NCBI GenBank assembly: GCA_943323675.2 | Contig: CALPIR020000141.1 | Span: 1-6,161, forward strand | Reading direction: 5' to 3' | DNA from: Chitinophaga pinensis | GTDB lineage: Bacteria; Bacteroidota; Bacteroidia; UKL13-3 | DNA: 6,161 nucleotides | In this document: in pieces, positions 1 through 5,508 of the stretch | Numbering within the stretch: position 1 is the stretch's first letter | Layout: every line of letters starts with the position of its first letter | Notes under the pieces: generated by a model | The model's input: only the letters and a program-made list of their open reading frames with translations | Told to the model about the DNA's origin: nothing | The model's database searches: none | Program-made: the position numbers and the translations under genes

Positions 1-313
1 CTAACTGATCAATGGCCAATTTGTAAATAAGTGAGCCTGTTCTATTCGGGCCTGTCCATAATTCTACTGAACCTTCCCTTGCATAACTACCTGATGATTT
101 AAAAGCTGTTCCAGCAATATTCCACCATCCTCCTTCTTGAACGGCTTCGCTACTGCTCGAGGCATTGTGGCAGCTCATACAGTTTTGTCCAGATTTATGG
201 CTTTCATCATCACCAGCAATACTTTCTTTGGCGGTTTTTTGGATGTCATCATAATGGCTACAACTGCTTATGCCAATTACAATAAGCGAAATTACTAATA
301 AGGATTTATTCAT
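1..313 (-). CDS. Predicted c-type cytochrome lipoprotein, 3' part cut by window edge
   Basis: The reading frame starts at ATG 313-311 and stays open for 104 codons to the left edge, so the C-terminus is missing. The N-terminus is a lipoprotein signal: Lys3, a hydrophobic stretch of about residues 5-15, then the lipobox I-S-S-C with Cys18. It should therefore be exported and lipid-anchored, facing the periplasm or outer membrane. A single heme c motif CMSCH lies at residues 45-49. It is followed by a Gly/Trp-rich stretch (GGWWNIAGT, 61-69) and a beta-like segment ending near LWTGPNRTG (85-93). The motif implies covalent heme binding and an electron-transfer or redox role; the partner is unknown. 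From memory, similar Bacteroidota lipoproteins carry a second CXXCH near the C-terminus, which would lie outside the window. The start is 5 bases after the stop of the upstream cytochrome gene, so the two are probably co-transcribed. A run of eight A residues precedes the ATG and there is no Shine-Dalgarno site. Confidence 0.8.
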   Translation of the reverse strand, partial: MNKSLLVISLIVIGISSCSHYDDIQKTAKESIAGDDESHKSGQNCMSCHNASSSSEAVQEGGWWNIAGTAFKSSGSYAREGSVELWTGPNRTGSLIYKLAIDQL

Positions 314-318
314 TTTTT

Positions 319-1005
319 TTAATTGTTTAGATAACCAGCGTTTGCCCACTTTTGTATAATGGTGATTTTACATGCCTCTATTTTGTTTCCGCCTTTGGGC
401 ATAGGACTAATGCCTAACAAATGATTGATACTGCCCAACAGTTTACCACTTTGAGTTTCTTGTTTAATATAGGAGTAATTGCTTAAATTTATTCCGCCTT
501 GAGGATTACTGTTGCCATGACAACCCATGCACGAATTGTTAACGATGGTTTGCACTGCTCCAAAATTAAATGTGTTGGTATCGCATCTAATAATATTTGT
601 GTTACGTGCACCTTGATTTATCCATTTAACAATTAATGCTATTTGTTCTTGGTTTAGTGGTGGTGTTGGTGGACGAGGCATGCGTTTATCAGGGTCGGTT
701 TCCAATAAAACCGCGTAAAGTTCACTGTTGTTCGGGTCAAAAGCGCTTACTTTTCCCGTATTTATAACGTTATTGTAGTTGTTAAGTACAACACCTTCAG
801 CAGCAGTAGTAGCGTCATGGCAACCTGTCATTGCACAATTTCCAACAAGTAATGGCAATATCTCTGTTTGAAAACTAACAGAATCGTTGGTGTAATTATT
901 GTTTAAATCGGGTGCGATGTCTTCTTGTGGGTTATGTTTACAAGAAAGTAGGCTTAGCATAATAATTACACCAATTATTGGGAGTATGATTTGTGTTTTA
1001 ATCAT
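319..1005 (-). CDS. Di-domain c-type cytochrome lipoprotein
   Basis: A 228-residue predicted lipoprotein. I chose the ATG at 1005-1003 over an in-frame TTG at 1035-1033 because it places a normal signal directly at the N-terminus: MIKTQ, a hydrophobic core, then lipobox L-L-S-C with Cys22. The mature part looks like two copies of one cytochrome c module. Copy 1 has ILPLLVGNC leading into a heme motif CAMTGCH (residues 57-63, spacing CX4CH), then NNYNNVINTGK, a candidate Met ligand in RMPRPP (Met109), and IVKWINQGA. Copy 2 has VQTIVNNSC leading into CMGCH (159-163, CX2CH), then SNYSYIKQETQSGK, MPKGG (Met202), and IIQKWANAGY at the C-terminus. Planctomycete-type and Bacteroidota cytochromes of this sort are exported redox carriers or are linked to surface enzymes; the electron donor and acceptor here are unknown. 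It shares a probable transcript with the cytochrome gene that follows. A 102-base gap separates it from mlaF, so it may have its own promoter. Confidence 0.85.
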   Translation of the reverse strand: MIKTQIILPIIGVIIMLSLLSCKHNPQEDIAPDLNNNYTNDSVSFQTEILPLLVGNCAMTGCHDATTAAEGVVLNNYNNVINTGKVSAFDPNNSELYAVLLETDPDKRMPRPPTPPLNQEQIALIVKWINQGARNTNIIRCDTNTFNFGAVQTIVNNSCMGCHGNSNPQGGINLSNYSYIKQETQSGKLLGSINHLLGISPMPKGGNKIEACKITIIQKWANAGYLNN

Positions 1006-1107
1006 AGTTGCAATGTAGTAAACTTTTAAAATCAATTATATGATAAAAGTATTAAAATGCACCTTATTACCTGCTTTTGTACGAGGTATTGGTAAGACTA
1101 TTTTGTA
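1006..1107. other. Gap between mlaF and the cytochrome pair, with short repeats
   Basis: No gene fits in this AT-rich spacer. The octamer TTTTGTAC occurs twice in direct orientation (1075-1082 and 1101-1108), 26 bases apart, the second overlapping the mlaF stop codon by one base. A loose inverted repeat (TTACC at 1067-1071 with GGTAA at 1091-1095) lies between mlaF and the cytochromes. It has no strong T-run on the minus strand, so it is at best a weak terminator. On the minus strand TACTTTTA (1051-1044) resembles the Bacteroidota -7 box TAnnTTTG with one mismatch, 38 bases before the cytochrome ATG, but no -33 TTTG is found at a suitable distance. Whether the cytochromes are read from here or by read-through from mlaEF cannot be decided. 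Confidence 0.35.
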
Positions 1108-1836
1108 CTAAAATTCTGAGGCTTTCATGAATTCCAACAACCTACTATTTCCCGAACTTCTGATGAGTGATTTTTCGCCTTCCCATTCTTTTTTACCTTG
1201 ATAAATGTATATGATGTTATCACCCATATCGAATAAACTTTTCATATCGTGGGTATTAATAACAGTGGTGATATTATACTCTATGGTAATTTCTTTAATT
1301 AACTTATCTATTAGGCGAGAGGTAAGTGGATCTAGTCCAGAGTTAGGTTCATCACAAAATAAATATTTTGGGTTTAAAGCTATGGCGCGTGCAATACCTA
1401 CACGTTTTTTCATGCCACCACTAAGGTTGGATGGGTATAGTTTATTTACGTTAGCGAGGTCTACTCTTTTTAAACAAAAGTTAACTCTTTCCAAAACTTC
1501 TTCCGCTGTCATTTGGGTAAACATACGCAAAGGAAAAGCAATGTTGTCTTCAACACTTAAGGAATCAAAAAGTGCTGTGCCTTGAAATAACATGCCAATT
1601 TCTTTTCTAATCAGTTTACGTTCTTCATAGCTTTTATTCACAAAATCATCTTGACCGTAAAAGATTTCACCTTGGTCTACATCTATTAAGCCCACCATGC
1701 ATTTCATCATAACACTCTTTCCGCTACCGCTTGCACCAATAACGAAATTAGCCTTGCCCGGATAAAAGCTAGCTGAAATATCATCAAGCACAATTTTACC
1801 GTTGAAACTTTTTTTAATGTTTTTTAATTGAATCAT
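1108..1836 (-). CDS. mlaF: MlaF-type ABC transporter ATPase
   Basis: A 242-residue cytoplasmic ATP-binding subunit with every ABC motif intact: Walker A GASGSGKS (34-41), Q-loop Gln85 in MLFQGTALFDSL, signature LSGGMKKR (138-145), Walker B YLFCDEP (158-164, Asp162 and catalytic Glu163), D-loop SGLDP (166-170) and H-loop His196 in NTHD. The signature with Met-Lys-Lys-Arg and the QGTALFDSLSV stretch are typical of the MlaF/Ttg2A branch, which powers MCE-type phospholipid or lipid transport between the inner and outer membranes. The gene starts 4 bases after the mlaE stop, so the pair is almost certainly translated from one message and forms an MlaE2F2 core. The C-terminal extension past the H-loop (about 45 residues) fits the length of the family. 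The residue after DEP is Asn165, where Thr is common in ABC proteins; this is a mild variation. In E. coli the small STAS protein MlaB assists MlaF, but no MlaB-like gene is visible here. Confidence 0.93.
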   Translation of the reverse strand: MIQLKNIKKSFNGKIVLDDISASFYPGKANFVIGASGSGKSVMMKCMVGLIDVDQGEIFYGQDDFVNKSYEERKLIRKEIGMLFQGTALFDSLSVEDNIAFPLRMFTQMTAEEVLERVNFCLKRVDLANVNKLYPSNLSGGMKKRVGIARAIALNPKYLFCDEPNSGLDPLTSRLIDKLIKEITIEYNITTVINTHDMKSLFDMGDNIIYIYQGKKEWEGEKSLIRSSGNSRLLEFMKASEF

Positions 1837-1840
1837 AGGT

Positions 1841-2584
1841 TTAGGCCCCCAATAAAATATCAGAAAGTATGTAGTCGAAAATAATTACCGCAACAGCACT
1901 ATATACAACAGCCATTGTGCTGCTTCTTCCTACCTCAAGTGCACCGCCTTCTGTACGGTAGCCGTGGTAAGCACTTATACTTGTTATTAAGAAAGCAAAA
2001 GTGGTAGATTTAATTAAGGCAAACCAAACCGAGAAAGGCACAAAGTCTGTACGTAAGCCTCTAACATAGGCATCAACACTAATAATATCGCCCATAACAC
2101 CAGATATAGCGCCTCCTATAATAGATAGCACCATGGCATAAACTACCAAAAGTGGAATAGTTAATACACCAGCTAATATTTTAGGCAAAACCAAATAATT
2201 AGCAGAATTAATACCCATAATTTCTAAGGCATCAATTTGTTCGGTAACTTTCATTGTGCCCATTTCTGATGCAATGCTACTGCCCACTTTACCTGCCAAA
2301 ACCAAACAAGTAATGGTTGGCGAAAACTCGTAAATATTACTATCTCTTACAAAGGTGCCTAGCATATAATCAGGCACCAAGCCACTTACCAATTGTACAC
2401 CAATTTGTATGGTTGATACTGCACCCGTGAATACAGAAATTAACGAAACAATGCCAAAAGAACCTACACCAATTGAACTCATTTCGAGTAATGTTTGTTT
2501 CGCGAAAACCTTAAACCGCTCGGGGCGTTTAAACAAGCCAAGTAAAAACAAGGTGTAGTTACCAAAATGCTCAAAAAACTTCAT
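1841..2584 (-). CDS. mlaE: MlaE-family ABC transporter permease
   Basis: A 247-residue integral inner-membrane protein, close to the usual length of about 250-260. It carries the two family signatures: GKVGSSIASEMGTMKVTEQI at 98-117, continuing into DALEIMG (118-124), and EGGALEVGRSSTMAVV at 212-227. Hydrophobic segments lie at about 40-70, 88-106, 137-165, 183-205 and 223-245. MlaE forms the homodimeric membrane core that passes lipids between MlaF on the cytoplasmic side and an MCE-domain protein (MlaD) in the periplasm. It is the first gene of the minus-strand unit and is followed after 4 bases by mlaF. The direction of transport (import or export of phospholipid) cannot be read from sequence. 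An AAGG (minus strand of 2594-2591) sits 6 bases before the ATG and could act as a ribosome binding site, which is notable since other genes here lack one. The neighbouring MCE subunit is absent from this window. Confidence 0.93.
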   Translation of the reverse strand: MKFFEHFGNYTLFLLGLFKRPERFKVFAKQTLLEMSSIGVGSFGIVSLISVFTGAVSTIQIGVQLVSGLVPDYMLGTFVRDSNIYEFSPTITCLVLAGKVGSSIASEMGTMKVTEQIDALEIMGINSANYLVLPKILAGVLTIPLLVVYAMVLSIIGGAISGVMGDIISVDAYVRGLRTDFVPFSVWFALIKSTTFAFLITSISAYHGYRTEGGALEVGRSSTMAVVYSAVAVIIFDYILSDILLGA

Positions 2585-2607
2585 AGAAAACCTTAGTTGT
2601 ATTTGGC

Positions 2608-2619
2608 TGTAAATATATG
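2608..2619 (-). promoter_or_regulatory. Candidate -7 region for mlaEF
   Basis: The minus strand reads CATATATTTACA. It contains TATATTTA (2617-2610), one base off the Bacteroidota -7 consensus TAnnTTTG, and ends 25 bases before the mlaE ATG. The same 12 bases occur in front of ispG at nearly the same distance. No -33 TTTG is seen 17-21 bases upstream, so the call rests on the -7 box and the repeat alone. Confidence 0.35.
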
Positions 2620-2631
2620 CATACTTAAGCC

Positions 2632-2639
2632 TATTTTTG
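2632..2639 (+). promoter_or_regulatory. Candidate -7 box for the SDR gene
   Basis: TATTTTTG matches the Bacteroidota -7 consensus TAnnTTTG exactly and lies 29 bases before the ATG at 2669. The nearest upstream TTTG (2602-2605) leaves a 26-base spacer, longer than the usual 17-21, so the -33 half is uncertain. The site sits in the 84-base divergent spacer shared with mlaE. Confidence 0.4.
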
Positions 2640-2668
2640 ACCTTTTAATTTTATAAACAAAATCAAGT

Positions 2669-3376
2669 ATGCAAAGAACCATTGTTGTAACAGGTTGTAC
2701 CAAAGGAATAGGTTTAGCAATTGTAGAAACTTTTGCCCACATGGGATTTAATGTGGCTGGTTGTGCGCGTAATGAGAATGAACTAATAGAACTAGCTAAT
2801 AAGTTAAACGTAATTAATCCCGATGGCAAGCACACCATGTTGGTGTGTGATGTGAGTAGTACCGATGAGGTTAAACTATTTATTGATACAATAAACAATA
2901 CATATAACCGTGTTGATGTTTTGGTTAATAATGCAGGCGTGTTTATTCCTGGTAAAGTGATTGAGGAAAAAGAAGGAACACTCGAACATTTATTACAAAC
3001 TAATGTTACCAGTGCATACCATATTAGTCGTGGTTTTTTACCTGCCATGATGAAAGATAAAAGTGGCCATATATTTAATATTTGTTCTATTGCAAGTTTA
3101 CAAGCCTACGAGGCGGGTGGTTCATACAGTATAAGCAAATTTGCCATGTTAGGTTTAAGCAAACAATTACGTCACGAATTGAAAAATTATGGTGTTAGAG
3201 TAACTGCTGTGATGCCCGGTGCAACCCTAACCAATGCATGGGCAGGGGCTGATTTTCCTGCCAGTAGATTTATACAGGCAGATGACGTGGCAAAAACTAT
3301 TAAGGCAGTTTATGAGTTAAGTAGTAGTGCTGATGTAGAGGAGATTGTTATTCGACCACAGCTGGGCGACATCTAA
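2669..3376 (+). CDS. Classical short-chain dehydrogenase/reductase (SDR)
   Basis: A 235-residue cytoplasmic NAD(P)(H)-dependent oxidoreductase with a Rossmann fold. Visible motifs are the cofactor-binding TGCTKGIG (8-15), Asp61 in the CDV after the third strand, NNAG (87-90), Asn112, the catalytic Ser140 and the Tyr153-x-x-x-Lys157 pair, so the Asn-Ser-Tyr-Lys tetrad is complete. PGATLTNAW after the sixth strand is the usual PG motif. Arg34 at the end of the second strand (GCAR) favours NADP(H) over NAD(H), by family rule. The substrate cannot be assigned; annotation pipelines would call it an SDR-family oxidoreductase or a 3-oxoacyl-ACP reductase-like protein. There is no signal peptide or membrane segment. 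It diverges from mlaE, and ispG follows 65 bases downstream on the same strand. The spacer holds an AT-only inverted repeat (AAAATT 3376-3381 with AATTTT 3389-3394) too weak to count as a terminator, so read-through into ispG is possible. Confidence 0.9.
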   Translation: MQRTIVVTGCTKGIGLAIVETFAHMGFNVAGCARNENELIELANKLNVINPDGKHTMLVCDVSSTDEVKLFIDTINNTYNRVDVLVNNAGVFIPGKVIEEKEGTLEHLLQTNVTSAYHISRGFLPAMMKDKSGHIFNICSIASLQAYEAGGSYSISKFAMLGLSKQLRHELKNYGVRVTAVMPGATLTNAWAGADFPASRFIQADDVAKTIKAVYELSSSADVEEIVIRPQLGDI

Positions 3377-3408
3377 AAATTGATCTTTAATTTTAAGCAC
3401 TTTAAATA

Positions 3409-3420
3409 CATATATTTACA
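3409..3420 (+). promoter_or_regulatory. Candidate -7 region for ispG
   Basis: CATATATTTACA contains TATATTTA (3411-3418), one mismatch from the Bacteroidota TAnnTTTG box, ending 23 bases before the ispG ATG. It is identical over 12 bases to the site in front of mlaE. No TTTG is present at the -33 position (the region there is TTTAATTTT), so promoter activity is a guess. Confidence 0.35.
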
Positions 3421-3441
3421 TCGTTTAGAAATATAATTCGC

Positions 3442-5385
3442 ATGCAAGATTCTCAAGATATAGCAGGTTTTTGTGGTAGTTTACACCAATATACACGTAG
3501 GAAAACATCAACAGTAAAAATTGGTGATTTATACATGGGCAGTGATTACCCCATCCGTGTTCAAAGCATGACCACTACAGATACCATGGATACTGCTGGT
3601 TCTGTGGCACAAATAGAACGTATGGTGCAAGCAGGATGTGAGTTAGTGAGATTAACCGCGCCCAGTATTAAAGAGGCCAAAAATCTTGAGAATATAAAAG
3701 CTGCGTTGCATGCTCGTGGTATTTATGTTCCTTTAGTGGCTGATATACACTTTACACCAAATGCGGCAGAAGTTGCTGCTAGAATAGTAGAAAAAGTGCG
3801 TGTTAATCCGGGTAATTATGCGGATAAAAAGAAGTTCGATATTATAGAATACACTGATGCAGATTATGCAGAAGAGCTAGATCGTATAAGAGAAAAGTTT
3901 ACCCCATTGGTACGTATTTGTAAAGAATACGGAACAGCCATGCGTATTGGTACTAATCATGGAAGTTTAAGCGATAGAATCATGAGTAGATATGGTGATT
4001 CTCCACTTGGAATGGTAGAAAGCGCCATGGAGTTTTTGCGTATTTGTGAAGATGAAGGGTTTTATAATATTGTGTTGAGTATGAAAAGCAGCAACACCCA
4101 AGTGATGGTGGAAGCTTATCGTTTATTGGTTAAGACAATGAATGAAAACAACATGATGTACCCATTACATTTAGGGGTTACAGAAGCTGGTGATGGGGAT
4201 GATGGACGTATAAAAAGTGCATTGGGTATTGGTGCTTTACTAGAAGATGGAATAGGGGATACCGTTCGTGTATCATTAACGGAAGATCCTGAATTTGAAG
4301 TGCCTGTTGCACAAAAGTTAGTGGCCAGGTATAGCAATCGTGATGCGCATCAACCAATAAAAAACATTTGTAGCCCAAGTAACGATTGGAATCCATACGA
4401 TTACCGTAAACGCAGCTCACATGAAATTGGAAATATTGGCGGTACAAATGTACCTCGTGTGGTTGCTGATTTTAGTTTGAATACAACTACTACCCCAAGC
4501 CACTTAAATGAAGTGGGTCATATTTATGATGTTAAACTCGATAAGTGGCACATGGCCGATTTGGGTTGTGATTACATTTATTTCGGTAAAAACACGATTA
4601 ATTTTATGTTGCCAAATGGTGTTAAAGGAATTTATGATGCCACTACTTGGAATTTACTTACTGATAAAAGCAACAATTTCCCGGTTTACACAGCAGAAGA
4701 ATACTTAAACAGTTCTATGCTCAGCTCAACGCTTAATTTTATAAAACTCACAACGGACGAAATTAATAACGAATTATTAATAAAATTGAGCACCTCCCAA
4801 AATGTGGTACTCATGCTAGATAGCAACAACCAACATGCAATGGCTGATTTACGCAATGCTTTTTTTACATTAACATTAAAGCAATTGCAAACGCCCGTGT
4901 TTGTTGTACGTAGTTACGATACCCATAACGAAGAAGAGTTCATGCTTCATGCATCAACAGATTGCGGTAGTTTGCTGGTAGATGGGTTTGGTGATGGCAT
5001 TATGCTAAGCGATAGTAAAATAAAACAATACCGTGTTAATCAAATAGCTTTTGGAATTTTACAGGCGGGAAGGGCGCGCATCACCAAAACAGAATACATT
5101 AGTTGCCCAAGTTGTGGTAGAACATTATTTGATCTGCAAGAAACCACAGCCATGATTCGCAAAGAAACCGACCATTTGAAGGGTGTTAAAATTGCCATTA
5201 TGGGCTGTATTGTTAACGGTCCTGGAGAAATGGCTGATGCCGACTATGGTTACGTTGGTAGTGGCGTGGGTAAAATTACACTTTACCGTGGTAAAGAGGT
5301 GGTTAAAAAAGGGATTGAGAAAGAAACAGCGGTAAAAGAATTAATTGGATTGATTAAGGAAGATGATAAGTGGATCGAAAAATAA
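3442..5385 (+). CDS. ispG: 4-hydroxy-3-methylbut-2-enyl diphosphate synthase, long form (IspG/GcpE)
   Basis: IspG reductively converts 2-C-methyl-D-erythritol 2,4-cyclodiphosphate to HMBPP, the penultimate step of the MEP route to isoprenoids, in the cytoplasm. At 647 residues this is the long form known from Bacteroidota, Chlamydia and plants; E. coli IspG is about 370. An N-terminal TIM barrel (about 20-295) shows VQSMTTTDT (40-48), VADIHFTPNA, VRVNPGNY, AMRIGTNHGSL and LGVTEAGDGDDGR (244-256). A middle insert domain of roughly 300-535 is poorly conserved and has no cluster ligands of its own. The C-terminal domain holds the [4Fe-4S] ligands: CPSCGR gives Cys555 and Cys558, and GCIVNGPGE gives Cys589 and Glu596, the same 7-residue Cys-Glu spacing as E. 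coli Cys305/Glu312. All key residues are present, so the enzyme should be active. The ATG at 3442 gives a short leader before the conserved RRKTSTVKIGD, as in related proteins. The gene ends in a strong terminator and lies 65 bases after the SDR gene. Confidence 0.97.
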   Translation: MQDSQDIAGFCGSLHQYTRRKTSTVKIGDLYMGSDYPIRVQSMTTTDTMDTAGSVAQIERMVQAGCELVRLTAPSIKEAKNLENIKAALHARGIYVPLVADIHFTPNAAEVAARIVEKVRVNPGNYADKKKFDIIEYTDADYAEELDRIREKFTPLVRICKEYGTAMRIGTNHGSLSDRIMSRYGDSPLGMVESAMEFLRICEDEGFYNIVLSMKSSNTQVMVEAYRLLVKTMNENNMMYPLHLGVTEAGDGDDGRIKSALGIGALLEDGIGDTVRVSLTEDPEFEVPVAQKLVARYSNRDAHQPIKNICSPSNDWNPYDYRKRSSHEIGNIGGTNVPRVVADFSLNTTTTPSHLNEVGHIYDVKLDKWHMADLGCDYIYFGKNTINFMLPNGVKGIYDATTWNLLTDKSNNFPVYTAEEYLNSSMLSSTLNFIKLTTDEINNELLIKLSTSQNVVLMLDSNNQHAMADLRNAFFTLTLKQLQTPVFVVRSYDTHNEEEFMLHASTDCGSLLVDGFGDGIMLSDSKIKQYRVNQIAFGILQAGRARITKTEYISCPSCGRTLFDLQETTAMIRKETDHLKGVKIAIMGCIVNGPGEMADADYGYVGSGVGKITLYRGKEVVKKGIEKETAVKELIGLIKEDDKWIEK

Positions 5386-5387
5386 GC

Positions 5388-5416
5388 AAGGTTGCGTCTT
5401 GCTGCAACTTTTTTTT
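5388..5416 (+). terminator. Intrinsic terminator of ispG
   Basis: Three bases past the ispG stop, AAGGTTGC (5388-5395) pairs with GCAACTTT (5404-5411), giving 8 base pairs with one G-U around an 8-base loop. A run of eight T residues (5409-5416) overlaps the 3' arm. A competing smaller stem (GCAAG 5386-5390 with CTTGC 5398-5402) is possible. The form is a textbook rho-independent terminator and separates ispG from the next gene. Confidence 0.8.
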
Positions 5417-5434
5417 GTATCTATGCGTCTTTAC

Positions 5435-5464
5435 TTTGATAAAATCTAAAAAAGATTAGTTTTG
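5435..5464 (+). promoter_or_regulatory. Bacteroidota-type -33/-7 promoter of the secreted protein gene
   Basis: TTTG (5435-5438) and TAGTTTTG (5457-5464, an exact TAnnTTTG) are 18 bases apart, the arrangement used by the primary sigma factor of Bacteroidota. Transcription should begin near 5470, leaving an AT-rich leader of about 39 bases without a Shine-Dalgarno site. The spacer contains a perfect dyad AATCT (5443-5447) / AGATT (5453-5457) around five A residues. It could be an operator or simply low-complexity DNA. Confidence 0.7.
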
Positions 5465-5508
5465 TCAAAAAATTTAGGATTTTAAAATTAATATAACTGA
5501 AAATAATT

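Noticed and set aside
1006..1035. TTG-initiated 10-residue extension of the di-domain cytochrome
   Set aside because: It would put ten extra residues ahead of a normal lipoprotein signal; the ATG at 1005 gives the expected signal peptide length.
1063..1096. Inverted repeat between mlaF and the cytochromes as a terminator or operator
   Set aside because: The arms pair only in short broken blocks and no T-run follows on the minus strand.
1205..1585. Plus-strand open frame of 126 codons
   Set aside because: It is antisense to mlaF, whose ABC motifs are all intact, and its translation shows no domain.
2593..3048. Minus-strand open frame of 151 codons
   Set aside because: It lies opposite the SDR gene with its cofactor and NNAG motifs; the translation is low-complexity Ser/Leu/Thr typical of an antisense shadow.
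3376..3394. Inverted repeat AAAATT/AATTTT after the SDR gene as a terminator
   Set aside because: The stem is only A-T pairs and the following T-run is short, so it is unlikely to stop transcription.
4116..4708. Three short open frames (4116-4337 and 4178-4447 minus, 4508-4708 plus)
   Set aside because: All lie inside ispG in other frames and have no recognisable features or start signals.
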